In this document: positions 25,432-34,101 of the stretch, piece by piece
How the letters are laid out: each line of letters starts with the position of its first letter
Numbering within the stretch: position 1 is the first letter of the stretch
From: JASMTM01 sp046483075
GTDB lineage: Bacteria > Thermotogota > Thermotogae > Petrotogales > Kosmotogaceae
Direction: 5' to 3'
DNA: 64,000 nucleotides
NCBI GenBank assembly: GCA_046483075.1
Contig: JAWODV010000022.1
Location: 1 to 64,000, forward strand
Made by a program: the position numbers and the translations under genes
The notes under the pieces: generated by a model
Told to the model about the DNA's origin: nothing
Seen by the model: only the letters and a program-made list of their open reading frames with translations
Database searches by the model: none

Positions 25432-26157
25432 TCATTCCATCATATCTAACATAGATTTGGCTTTTTTAAAGTCTTCTGGCGTATTAATGCCAAGATATTC
25501 TCTTTCATCATTAAGAATTAAGCTTTGAACACGATAGTTGTTTTCGATTATTTTATTAACCAGATCTGCAATGTAATATTCTCCAGTGTTTGGATCAGGG
25601 TTGATCTCATTTATATATGTTCTGGCCATTTCACTATCTAAAATTATTGGACCTACATAAAATTCAAAAGGTGGTTCTGTTTGAGGGATTTTTTTCTCAT
25701 ACATTTTGATTATCCTATTATCTTTATCTCGTACCACAAGCGCATATGGGTAACGGTTGTTACTGATACCTGAAAGGAATGTGACTGTATTATTATTCTC
25801 TCTGTGTTTTTCAATTAGTTTTTCCAGCGATTCTTTTCTTATTAGAACAGTATCAGAGTACATTATGAGCAATTCTTCCCGGTTATTTATATGTTTTAGA
25901 GCACATTTCAATGCATGCGCAGTTCCAAGTTGATTTTCCTGAAATGCATAGTAAATATTTTTCGAATGTATATGCTTTTTGAACAGTTCGTCCGTTTCTT
26001 TTCTTATAACCATAATTATTTCAGGTTGTTCGCAAATATTTTGAATTTTTTCTGTAATGTATTCAACCATAGGTTTGCTGTTAATAGACACAAGAGGTTT
26101 TGGAAGTTCTGTTTTTAAGCGTTTCCCTAAGCCTGCGGCGAGTATTATTGTTTTCAT
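25432..26157 (-). CDS. GlmU-like sugar-1-phosphate nucleotidyltransferase (single domain)
   Basis: The 241-residue cytoplasmic enzyme has the nucleotidyltransferase signature ILAAGLGKRLKTELPKPL and the later QENQLGTAHALKCAL, which is characteristic of the uridylyltransferase half of GlmU, with a metal-site YSDT segment. The C-terminal left-handed beta-helix acetyltransferase of full GlmU is absent. It may make UDP-GlcNAc or another NDP-sugar. ATG 26157 is chosen over an upstream frame start at 26175 because GGAGG precedes it and the protein then starts directly at the first strand. It ends 2 bp from the DUF401 gene end. Confidence 0.85.
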   Translation of the reverse strand: MKTIILAAGLGKRLKTELPKPLVSINSKPMVEYITEKIQNICEQPEIIMVIRKETDELFKKHIHSKNIYYAFQENQLGTAHALKCALKHINNREELLIMYSDTVLIRKESLEKLIEKHRENNNTVTFLSGISNNRYPYALVVRDKDNRIIKMYEKKIPQTEPPFEFYVGPIILDSEMARTYINEINPDPNTGEYYIADLVNKIIENNYRVQSLILNDEREYLGINTPEDFKKAKSMLDMME

Positions 26158-26251
26158 TATTATTCCTCCATTCAATAGTTTTTCTTGCTTATATTATTCA
26201 AAACAATTGTATAATGAAAAGGAAATAATAGCATGATAAAGGGGGAAATTG

Positions 26252-27172
26252 ATGATGGAAACAACCGAAAATATCACTGTTGTTTCTACCAACAATAATG
26301 TTAGATTTTCTAAAATTGCTTTTTTTCTTGTAATACTGATAGCTATTTTGGCCATTTTTTCATCTTCGATGGGACTTTTATCGTCAACTGAAGGCGAGTC
26401 CCATACGTTTAATACGATTCGCAATGAAACAGTAAAGATATACGGAAAAGGCATTTACAAATACGACAGTGTTTTTCTGGCAAGTGCTTTTCAAGGTCAG
26501 GACACGGTGATTCTGTTTCTTGGGGTTCCACTTTTAGTTATTTCTTTATTCTCTTATCGAAAAGAATCGCTGCGTTGGTCTCTTTTTTTGAGCGGTATTC
26601 TGGCATTTTTTCTTTATGTTTACATAAACACAGCGTTTGGTGCGGCTTACAATCAACTATTTCTTATTTATGTTAGTTTGTTTTCTTTATGCTTTTTCGC
26701 TTTTATTCTTATATTTTCTTCCATTAAATTAGAGAATTTACATAAAAATGAGATTAGTAATTTCCCCAGAGTCGGACCAGCAATTTTTATGTTCATTAGT
26801 GGATTTGTTACTCTTTTTGTTTGGCTTGAACCACTAATAAAATCAATGACCGAAAACACTCCACCAGAGTTGCTCGATGCTTATACAACGATGGTAACAG
26901 ATGCTCTTGATCTTGGAATAATAACGCCACTAACAGTAATTTCAGGAGTATTAATTCTAAGGAAAAAGCCACTTGGGTATAAGATTGCTTTTCCTTTATT
27001 GGGAATAATTCTTCTTTTACTCCCAACGATTACATTGACAACACTTTTTCAATTGTATAACGGAGTTACTTTTACCACTGCTGAAATTATTGGTCCAATT
27101 TCAGGATTCAGTATACTGGGCGCTTTATCTTTAATAATCATGATAGTTCTTTTACGTAAAATTCCTTCTTGA
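26252..27172 (+). CDS. Multi-pass membrane protein of unknown function
   Basis: The 306-residue protein has a polar N-terminus and about eight hydrophobic helices grouped as 1 (residues 21-45), a short extracytoplasmic loop (50-85), then 2-8. No motif is recognised. ATG 26252 follows GGGGG at 26241-26245; ATG 26255 is equally possible. Its promoter would lie in the 95 bp shared with the divergent nucleotidyltransferase gene. The following HExxH lipoprotein gene begins 62 bp downstream on the same strand and may be part of the same unit. Confidence 0.7.
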   Translation: MMETTENITVVSTNNNVRFSKIAFFLVILIAILAIFSSSMGLLSSTEGESHTFNTIRNETVKIYGKGIYKYDSVFLASAFQGQDTVILFLGVPLLVISLFSYRKESLRWSLFLSGILAFFLYVYINTAFGAAYNQLFLIYVSLFSLCFFAFILIFSSIKLENLHKNEISNFPRVGPAIFMFISGFVTLFVWLEPLIKSMTENTPPELLDAYTTMVTDALDLGIITPLTVISGVLILRKKPLGYKIAFPLLGIILLLLPTITLTTLFQLYNGVTFTTAEIIGPISGFSILGALSLIIMIVLLRKIPS

Positions 27173-27234
27173 TGTCATAGAGTTTTTTAAATGAGTCACT
27201 AAAGTTATAAATGAATTGTTTCTGGAGGATTGTT

Positions 27235-28290
27235 ATGAAAAGGATTACATTTGTCATAGTAATTGCAACAATAATGGTTTCAGGTTGTTCGGTAATTCTA
27301 AAGATTCCAGAGATGGAAGAAGCAATTTATGAAGACATTGTAATAAAACCACCTGCTTTAAAATATTCTTTGTTGGACAGTCTTTATGAAATCTATGTGG
27401 CAAATGAATTGTCACCAGAAAAATGGGAAAAATATTACTCTGATGCGGATGTTTCCGGGAAAGAACATTATGAATGGTTAAAAGAAACATATGATGAAAT
27501 GTCTGTCAGTATGAAGGAATCACTTTCATTTATTTTTAAAAGAGTGCATTTGTGGAAACTTATGAATAAGTCAACAAAACTTGCTGATGAATCAGATATT
27601 GATGATATAGTAGATCTTTATAGAATATCCTGGTTCGACCTGCCACCCTTAGTAAGAATTAAATTGCCAAAGATGCTTCCAGAATTTTATAAAGAACATT
27701 TTAAAGAGTATTTTGAAACTAATAAAAAACACTTTGAAAAACTGTCAGCATCTTTGACAGAGAAAGCGAAAGAATACAAAAATCCCTTTGAATTCATGGA
27801 AAAAGCAACGGGAATATATCTTCCCGGTGATTATTCATGCATGTTTTACTTTACTTTCAGAAAAGTTGGAGCTTTTGGCTTTACATATGGGAATATAAAG
27901 ATATCAACATTGCAAAGAAACGTTGATAGCATAGATAAGCTTTTTTTTACACCTTTACATGAATATGGACATGATTTCTTTCAAACCTTTACCAAAAAAA
28001 GTGATTTCAAAGAACTGGCAGAAAAACTTAAAGATAATGATGATGGTTTCTATAAATACTGGAATAATGACGAAGGGTTAAAACAAAGCTACAGCTGGGT
28101 TGGTTTCTGTGAAGAAAACCTTGTTGAAGGATTTGCAAAGTTTCTAAGAGAACAGTATTATGGAGCAACAGAGCACAATGAAGTCTATTATTATGATCTT
28201 GATTTCTATGAATATCTTAAGGAAATCGATTTCAGTCCAGATGAAATTAGTTTAAAAGATGCATCTTTAAGTTTTTATGAGGGAGTGTAG
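27235..28290 (+). CDS. HExxH metalloprotease-like lipoprotein
   Basis: The 351-residue protein has a lipoprotein signal ending in VSGC (Cys18), so it is anchored outside the membrane. The zinc-binding motif HEYGH lies in TPLHEYGHDFFQ near residue 245, and ENLVEGFAKFL about 55 residues later supplies a probable third ligand (Glu), as in gluzincin peptidases. The family is not recognised. ATG 27235 is chosen over TTG/ATG forms upstream because CTGGAGG precedes it and the signal peptide then has normal length. After the TAG stop the same frame stays open for 39 codons (to 28410), suggesting that a longer ancestral protein is possible. Confidence 0.8.
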   Translation: MKRITFVIVIATIMVSGCSVILKIPEMEEAIYEDIVIKPPALKYSLLDSLYEIYVANELSPEKWEKYYSDADVSGKEHYEWLKETYDEMSVSMKESLSFIFKRVHLWKLMNKSTKLADESDIDDIVDLYRISWFDLPPLVRIKLPKMLPEFYKEHFKEYFETNKKHFEKLSASLTEKAKEYKNPFEFMEKATGIYLPGDYSCMFYFTFRKVGAFGFTYGNIKISTLQRNVDSIDKLFFTPLHEYGHDFFQTFTKKSDFKELAEKLKDNDDGFYKYWNNDEGLKQSYSWVGFCEENLVEGFAKFLREQYYGATEHNEVYYYDLDFYEYLKEIDFSPDEISLKDASLSFYEGV

Positions 28291-28703
28291 AGCATAACAG
28301 CCGAGAGGAGAAAGACGCTTGAAGGAAAGAGGCTTGATCAGATAGTGCAAGCCGCTCTGAGAGAGCAAAAGATTAAAAAACTAAAAGCGATGTTAGATGT
28401 TGGATGTTAGGTTTTAGGTAAATACAATTCAATAAACACTATACTGGCTGTTAGATGCTAGATTTTGGGCAAAAAGCATTATCATATAATGCATAGTAAG
28501 TTGTTGATCCTCGTCTCATTTTAGGGGGGTCAGAACGAGGGTCTGGTAGAAACATTTGATGCTTTGAGCAGCTTAAAGCAAATTTATAAACATCGAGATT
28601 AGAGATCGTAGTTCCGAAAAAATCTCTAAAAAATTATAAATCGGCGTTGGGTGTTAGTGAAAAACACTTGTGTAAATAAACTTTTTAGAATTGGAGTATT
28701 CAT
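28291..28703. other. Non-coding or decayed stretch with 7-bp-period repeats
   Basis: Bases 28291-28407 continue the reading frame of the HExxH gene after its stop and look coding (charged, EGKRLDQIVQAALREQ). Heptad repeats follow: GATGTTA/GATGTTG/GATGTTA at 28389-28409, GCTGTTA/GATGCTA/GATTTTG at 28447-28467 and GGCGTTG/GGTGTTA at 28643-28656. A related ATCGAGA/TTAGAGA pair lies at about 28593-28606. An imperfect hairpin (CCTCGT with ACGAGG) lies at about 28511-28541. No intact gene is seen. Confidence 0.55.
28389..28467. repeat. Degenerate heptanucleotide repeats, GATGTTR type
   Basis: Four heptads run from 28389 to 28416 and three more from 28447 to 28467, all variants of GATGTTA on a strict 7-bp period. 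Such low-complexity strings are known from intergenic DNA of some Thermotogota. Confidence 0.65.
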
Positions 28704-29435
28704 TTGAAAGATTTAATCAATATTTTCATCTATTTATTCATATATCATGCAATTAATATTATTGTTCAGGGGTCTCTGAGAAAGAGAAGACTTAACCCAT
28801 ACAAGATTGTAGTTTTCATATCACCGTTAAATATTTTTCTGATACTGTTTTTTGCGTATCTAACAGGTTTAGAAGCTGAAAAAATGGGTTTTACACAAGG
28901 TAAACCATTGACTGGATTACTGATGATCTTGATAGTTCTTGTGTATGTTTTTGTCTCAGTGAGGAGCATTTTGAAGGCTCCATCGCGAGAAATAAGGAAA
29001 ATTCGTTATGGAATCACTTCAAATAAAATATATCAGTACATTTATAGCTGGATTATTGTTGGAATAGTTGAAGAGTTTTTGTTCAGAGGGTTTTTACAGG
29101 GGAACCTTGACAGATATTTTAATGGTAGTTTTCTAACCATAAGGTTTTCGACATTACTGGCCAGTGGTTTATTCATTCTGGTTCATGCCGGTAATGTATT
29201 TTCCAGATTTGAAACCTGGAAACAATTTCTTAAACAGCTTCCATTAAGATTATTTGGTACATTATTGCTTGGTTATACATTTCAAATAACAGAAAGTTTG
29301 ATTTATCCTATAATAATGCATAACTTAATAGATGGATCAACCATGACTGCTGTGATTTATAGAAAAGAGCAGATGCTTCGGGAACAAGAGTCGAGGTTCG
29401 AGAATCGAGATCAAAGATCAGAAAGCGATGCTTGA
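28704..29435 (+). CDS. CPBP family intramembrane metalloprotease (CAAX-type)
   Basis: The 243-residue membrane protein carries the CPBP motifs in order: EEFLFRG (EExxxR, metal-binding Glu pair), FILVH (FxxxH) and HNLIDG (HxxxD). About seven hydrophobic helices are seen, with the active site facing the membrane interior. The family cleaves substrates in the membrane, including bacteriocin-related and prenylated proteins. TTG 28704 is the start, with GGAG at about 28692-28695 at normal spacing. The last about 17 residues (REQESRFENRDQRSESDA) are the translation of the heptad repeats at 29388-29422, so the C-terminus was probably extended by repeat DNA. Confidence 0.88.
   Translation: MKDLINIFIYLFIYHAINIIVQGSLRKRRLNPYKIVVFISPLNIFLILFFAYLTGLEAEKMGFTQGKPLTGLLMILIVLVYVFVSVRSILKAPSREIRKIRYGITSNKIYQYIYSWIIVGIVEEFLFRGFLQGNLDRYFNGSFLTIRFSTLLASGLFILVHAGNVFSRFETWKQFLKQLPLRLFGTLLLGYTFQITESLIYPIIMHNLIDGSTMTAVIYRKEQMLREQESRFENRDQRSESDA
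29388..29422. repeat. Degenerate heptads GAnTCGA inside the CPBP gene end
   Basis: Five consecutive heptads read GAGTCGA, GGTTCGA, GAATCGA, GATCAAA and GATCAGA. They lie within the 3' end of the CPBP coding region, just before its stop at 29433-29435. Confidence 0.65.
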
Positions 29436-29786
29436 AGCCGCGTCCAGTGGACGCTCAAACTATTCATAATCAGGAAAAATGTGTGCTTTGTACGAAAGTT
29501 CAAACGTAATCGCACATTCTCCCCTTAGAGTGGTTGGAAAAATTTAGATCAAAAAACTGAGACCGGATCAGAACACTATAAAAACGAAAACAAGAAAGTA
29601 ATAAAAAAGACGATAATATTCCTAAATGATGAAGAAAATTTATATATTAGATAAGTGAGTTGGTTATCCTAACTCTTTTTGATATGGTTTAATGAGTGGA
29701 GCTATTTATTTCTATTAGCCAGGTTTGTGATATTTATTAAGCTTCGAAGCTATTACATCGATTAAGAAATAGAAAGGGTGGTTTTG
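29436..29786. other. Intergenic region with two hairpins
   Basis: A perfect GCGTCC/GGACGC hairpin (29440-29454) starts right after the CPBP stop but lacks a T run. A weaker terminator-like hairpin (GAGTTGG with CCTAACTC, then five T) spans 29657-29680. A 22-codon frame at about 29479 has only a poor ribosome binding site. No gene is supported. Confidence 0.5.
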
Positions 29787-30653
29787 ATGGATAAGTTGTT
29801 GAAGAAAGCATTGCAAGTTTTCCAGAGAAACGAAATAACCGAGTATCACATTTATATGAAGCTTTCTAATAATCTTTCGGGAGAAAATCGAGAAATTCTT
29901 AAGAAAATTGCGGAAGATGAGAAAAAACATTATGACAAGTGGAAAGAGCATTCTGGAAAAAGTGTTAGACCCAATAAACTTAAGATATTCTGGTATATAT
30001 TGATTGCCAAGATTTTTGGTATGACCTTTGCGCTGAAGGCACTTGAAGAAAATGAAGAGAATGCTCAGGAAAATTACTACAAATATGTTTCTGACCTTCC
30101 TGATGCTCAGGAAATTCTGGAGGATGAAAGCGAACATGAGAAGCAGTTGCTCAATATGCTCGATGAAGAGAGGATTAACTATATAAGTTCTATGGTGCTT
30201 GGTTTGAACGATGCTTTGGTGGAATTAACAGGAGCACTTGCAGGCCTTACGCTAGCACTTCAGAATACAGTTATTGTAGCGCTTTCTGGTTTTATTACCG
30301 GTGTTGCTGCAGCACTTTCTATGGGTGCATCTGAATACCTTTCAAAGAAATCAGAGGGGAACAGTGAAAAACATCCTGCAAAATCAGCGCTTTATACGGG
30401 GATTACTTATCTGGTGACTGTGCTTATTTTGATACTTCCATACCTGGTAATCTCCAATATTTTGATAGCTCTGGGATTTACGTTGTTAGCAGCTGTGCTT
30501 ATCATTTTAGTATTTACTTATTTTGTTTCGGTTGTAAAAGAACGTCCTTTTAAAAAGACATTTTTTGAGATGTTTAGTATAAGTATGGGTGTAGCTGCTG
30601 TTTCGTTTGTAATAGGTTTGATAATCAGGGAGGTATTCAATGTTGATGTTTAG
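29787..30653 (+). CDS. Ferritin-like domain fused to a VIT1-type metal transporter (MbfA-like)
   Basis: The 288-residue protein has an N-terminal ferritin/rubrerythrin-like four-helix domain (about 1-125) with paired metal ligands, E19-Y20-H21 in the first helix, EDEKKHYDKW near 50, and EDESEHEKQL near 105-115. The C-terminal half has five membrane helices of the VIT1/CCC1 family with the typical LGLNDALVELTGALAG start and MGASEYLSKKSE. By analogy with MbfA it would export Fe(II) or Mn(II) and guard against metal stress. ATG 29787 is chosen over GTG 29778 because GGGTGG overlaps the latter. It precedes the MFS gene by 15 bp. Confidence 0.88.
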   Translation: MDKLLKKALQVFQRNEITEYHIYMKLSNNLSGENREILKKIAEDEKKHYDKWKEHSGKSVRPNKLKIFWYILIAKIFGMTFALKALEENEENAQENYYKYVSDLPDAQEILEDESEHEKQLLNMLDEERINYISSMVLGLNDALVELTGALAGLTLALQNTVIVALSGFITGVAAALSMGASEYLSKKSEGNSEKHPAKSALYTGITYLVTVLILILPYLVISNILIALGFTLLAAVLIILVFTYFVSVVKERPFKKTFFEMFSISMGVAAVSFVIGLIIREVFNVDV

Positions 30654-30668
30654 TCCCTGTGATTTGCT

Positions 30669-31829
30669 TTGAATTTATTAAAGAAATATCCAGAATCGTT
30701 TCTCATTTTTTTCATTTACGCTAGCAGGGCTGCAAAAAACCTGTTCAGTCAATATTTTGATCAGTCAGGATTCACAGCTTCACAGATTGGTATACTTATG
30801 GCTGTTCTTCCTGTTGTGACATTATTTGTAAATCCATTCTGGTTCAAAATGGGTAAGAAATTCACAGAAAAAAGGGTTTACATGGTACTTGCAATTGTAA
30901 CTGCCTTTACGATATGGGGTGTATTTATATTTGAAGGATTTATTTCGAAACTCATTTTCTTTTCGATTGCTTCAATTTTCTATGCTTCGGTTATCCCACT
31001 GGGAGAATCGCGAATAATAACATCACTGAAGATCAAGAAAAGGCTCTACGGTAGAGTAAGGCTCTGGGGAACAATTGGTTTTGGAACCACCGCTGTTTTA
31101 ATAGGAATGCTGGTTAAGACAGGATTTTATAATGTTTTTCTTGTTTTTTCAGGAGTAATGCTTCTTTCTTTACCTTTTTTGAAACACTTTTCTTTTAATG
31201 AGAGAAGAAAAACGATTGGAGACGAAAGACAGAAAGAATTCAAGGGTACAGGAACATTTTCAATGTTTTTGCTGTTAACTGCTGGAATGTTTTGTGGCGT
31301 TACTATGAATGCCTTTCACAATACGTTTATTCCTTTATTGACCAGAGAAAAGGGATTTGATGTTTCTTCTGTAGGGATTGTATTTATGGCCATGGCATTT
31401 TCTGAAATTCCCTTTTTGTTTTTTGCTGATAGGATTGTAAAACGTTTGGGATATCTACCTGTTTTAACTGCAGGTATTTTCTTCGAAGGGTTAAGAATTA
31501 TTTTGGTCACCCTGAGTAGCTCTCTGATTATGCTAATCTTTTCGGAATTTCTTCATGGGGTTACTTACATACTTGTTTATTTCTCGCTTTTTACTTACAT
31601 ACACTACGAACTGCCAAAGGATCAAATAACAAAAGCACAGAGCATTTTCTGGGTCGTTAGGTCCGGTCTTACATATATTACCGGTTCGCTCCTGGGAGGA
31701 TTTTTAATAGATATGATCACAACTGTTACAGCATTTCGCTTAATGGGAGTCTTAGCACTATCTGTTGCAGCTTTTATTACACTGATTTCATTATTTTCTC
31801 GATGGAAAAACAGGGTCTCCCAGAACTAA
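30669..31829 (+). CDS. MFS transporter of the MFS_1-like (nucleoside/sugar permease) type
   Basis: The 386-residue protein has about 12 membrane helices. RAAKNLFSQYFDQSGFTASQIG and a later GRVRLWGTIGFG resemble the LacY/NupG-like MFS_1_like group. Start TTG 30669 has no Shine-Dalgarno sequence and lies 15 bp after the ferritin-VIT stop, so it is probably translated by coupling. The substrate cannot be deduced. It converges with the FGGY kinase gene, 4 bp apart. Confidence 0.82.
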   Translation: MNLLKKYPESFLIFFIYASRAAKNLFSQYFDQSGFTASQIGILMAVLPVVTLFVNPFWFKMGKKFTEKRVYMVLAIVTAFTIWGVFIFEGFISKLIFFSIASIFYASVIPLGESRIITSLKIKKRLYGRVRLWGTIGFGTTAVLIGMLVKTGFYNVFLVFSGVMLLSLPFLKHFSFNERRKTIGDERQKEFKGTGTFSMFLLLTAGMFCGVTMNAFHNTFIPLLTREKGFDVSSVGIVFMAMAFSEIPFLFFADRIVKRLGYLPVLTAGIFFEGLRIILVTLSSSLIMLIFSEFLHGVTYILVYFSLFTYIHYELPKDQITKAQSIFWVVRSGLTYITGSLLGGFLIDMITTVTAFRLMGVLALSVAAFITLISLFSRWKNRVSQN

Positions 31830-31832
31830 TGT

Positions 31833-33257
31833 TCATGAATGTTTCTGAATTTTAGCAAGTTTAGTAAAAGAATCAAGATTATGTGAGTAAATATCCCTGT
31901 ATATCTTAAGAAGTTCAAGATATTTTTCATGGGTGAAACTATCAGGAACAAAAACTTTACTAATTTTTACCAGCTCACTACTCATTTCAACAATATCTTT
32001 ATTCCTTAATGCAGAAATGGCAAATATAGCTGTTCCTAGCAGTTCTGATTCATATACATGTGGAAGTTCAATTTTTTTATTCAATACATCTGCTTTAATC
32101 TGACTTAGGATGTCACTTGTTGCCTGTCCACCAGTTGTTCTAATTCTTAAGATTTCACTACCTGAATTTTCCATCCTTTCCACAATATCGGCAATTGAAA
32201 AGGCTATACCTTCCATTATAGATATAAGCATGCTATTTCTGTCTGCATCAAGGGTTAAACCAAAGAAAACCCCTCTGGCGTCAGGGTTCCAGTGAGGACT
32301 TCTTTCACCGCTCAGGTAAGGTAGAAAAATAATATTTGATGGATGATTTATATCCAATAAAGCAGTTTTGATTTTTTCAACATCACAACCAGCTACATTG
32401 GAGCAAAACCAATCTATGGCTCTTCCAGAGGTTTTCATAATTCCACTTAATTTCCAGTGGTCCTTTATGAAATAAGGAGTAGTCATAATACCATCGGCTT
32501 CAACTTTTTTTGATGAGCAAAGAGTAACACCCTGAGATGTTCCACCACGATCACACAAGTAACCTGCTTTAACTGTTCCTGTACCAACCAATGCCGCAGC
32601 AAAATCTGGAGCACCTGAGACAACGACTGTTTCTTTGGATAAATCAAATTCTATCGATATCTCTTTTGTAATATGACCTACGATCTCTCCCGTAGGTACC
32701 AGTTCGGGGATAGTAAATTTGTCAGCAAGATTGAATCTTTTAAGATCCTCATTATTCCATGGAATATAACCATCACAATCAAAAGTCATATTCACTATTT
32801 TACCGGTCAGCTTATGACATATGTAATCAGCCGGTTGTAAAAGATAATGGGGTTTTTCAAGTCTTTTACTCAACCAGTTTAGTTTGGCTATAACAGAAGC
32901 AAGCTGGGGATCCTTTTTTTCTTCAATGATTTTATCAATATCTGAGATGTGATTGTTATCAAGCCAGGTGATTGCCTTTTGATTAAAATTTCCTTTAATA
33001 CTTACAGGAACAATTGTAGGTCCCTGACCGGAAATGCTTATAGCCCGTATATTATGCCTTTTATCTTTAGGGATTTTCATAATGGTACTGATCAAAGCGT
33101 CCCACCACACCAGAGCACTAATTCTTTCACTACCATTCTCCCCTGAACTGACGCATTTTTCTCTATGTACTAAAATTTGATTACCCTCGATGTCAAAAAG
33201 AGCGATTTTTACGTTTGTTGTTCCTATATCAATAGCTAAAACGTAATCAGACAACAC
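31833..33257 (-). CDS. FGGY-family carbohydrate kinase
   Basis: The 474-residue cytoplasmic kinase has both FGGY lobes: phosphate-1 motif LAIDIGTTNVKIALFD, ISGQGP, the central SGAPDFAAALVGTG, and the adenosine motif RTTGGQATSDIL, with the FLPYLSGERSPHWNPDARG segment of xylulokinase-like enzymes. It ends an eight-gene operon and overlaps the RpiR regulator gene by 11 bp. Start is GTG 33257 or TTG 33254. The phosphorylated substrate is the unknown compound imported by the upstream BMP-type ABC system. Autoinducer-2 kinase LsrK is a relative, but this is not evidence of that role. Confidence 0.88.
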   Translation of the reverse strand: MLSDYVLAIDIGTTNVKIALFDIEGNQILVHREKCVSSGENGSERISALVWWDALISTIMKIPKDKRHNIRAISISGQGPTIVPVSIKGNFNQKAITWLDNNHISDIDKIIEEKKDPQLASVIAKLNWLSKRLEKPHYLLQPADYICHKLTGKIVNMTFDCDGYIPWNNEDLKRFNLADKFTIPELVPTGEIVGHITKEISIEFDLSKETVVVSGAPDFAAALVGTGTVKAGYLCDRGGTSQGVTLCSSKKVEADGIMTTPYFIKDHWKLSGIMKTSGRAIDWFCSNVAGCDVEKIKTALLDINHPSNIIFLPYLSGERSPHWNPDARGVFFGLTLDADRNSMLISIMEGIAFSIADIVERMENSGSEILRIRTTGGQATSDILSQIKADVLNKKIELPHVYESELLGTAIFAISALRNKDIVEMSSELVKISKVFVPDSFTHEKYLELLKIYRDIYSHNLDSFTKLAKIQKHS

Positions 33258-34101
33258 CTTCGTCTCCCTTTCGTTTATAGTTAATAATGTCTTCGAATTT
33301 TATATAGGTGTCCAGAAATCTTTCCTTGCCCATTTCAAGGAGTTTTAAAAATAAGCTATCCACTACCAGGAGCTGAATATAGCGTGTTAGTATTCCACCT
33401 TCCGGTATAACCTTTGTTTTTGAGTAAGTAGGAAGCTGAACATCTCCCTTTCTAAGTATTTTTGAGTTCGGTGGAGCTATGCTAATTATCTTTGCTCCAG
33501 CGTTTGATGCATAGTTCATTGAGTCAATTAAATCGCTAGAAGAATGACTGCTAGACATTGCAATTGCACAACTTTCTTTTGTCATTTGTGACGCTGAAAC
33601 ACTTTGCATAAAGGCGTTTTCAAAATAATTCACTTGAAATCCCAGAAATTTTACTTTCATAAAAAGGTCTCTTCCTGCTATTGAGTCAAATCCAAAGGCC
33701 ATTATGTCAATAATCTTGCTTTGTAAAATTAATTCACACCCTTTTCTAACACTTTCTGATGGAATTAAAGGCAGCGTGTGATTTAAATTTTCGGATATGT
33801 ACTGAACCAGGTTACGAGAAGTATTAGAAACTTTATCAAAATCAAGTCTCATTGATTCAATTAATTCTATTTCCTGGGCGATGTTTATTTTCAAGCTACG
33901 GAATCCGTTGAAGCCAAGTTTTTTACAGAAATCGACAATGGTGGAAGGGGCAGTATTGGTTTCTTTTGCCAGTTCTTTTATGGTTAAATTTATTACAAGT
34001 CTGGGATATTCAGAAATATATTTTGCAACTCTGTGTTGTGCTGGTTTTAGAAAGGGGAGTTCATCCTTCAAACTCTGAAAAAAACTATTCTTATCTTTCA
34101 T
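33247..34101 (-). CDS. RpiR/MurR-type transcriptional regulator (HTH-SIS)
   Basis: The 284-residue regulator has an N-terminal HTH_6 domain (about 1-80; LTIKELAKETNTAPSTIVDF, FNGFRSLK) and a C-terminal SIS sugar-phosphate-binding domain (about 110-250; AMSSSHSSSDLIDSMNYA). Proteins of this family repress or activate sugar operons in response to sugar phosphates, so it probably senses a phosphorylated intermediate of this pathway. It starts at ATG 34101 and overlaps the preceding permease by 11 bp and the kinase by 11 bp. The direct repeat at 40505-40533 is a possible operator. Confidence 0.9.
   Translation of the reverse strand: MKDKNSFFQSLKDELPFLKPAQHRVAKYISEYPRLVINLTIKELAKETNTAPSTIVDFCKKLGFNGFRSLKINIAQEIELIESMRLDFDKVSNTSRNLVQYISENLNHTLPLIPSESVRKGCELILQSKIIDIMAFGFDSIAGRDLFMKVKFLGFQVNYFENAFMQSVSASQMTKESCAIAMSSSHSSSDLIDSMNYASNAGAKIISIAPPNSKILRKGDVQLPTYSKTKVIPEGGILTRYIQLLVVDSLFLKLLEMGKERFLDTYIKFEDIINYKRKGDEGVV

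Noticed and set aside
28389..28656. CRISPR array
   Set aside because: Repeats are 7 bp, degenerate and in direct contact, without unique spacers or cas genes.
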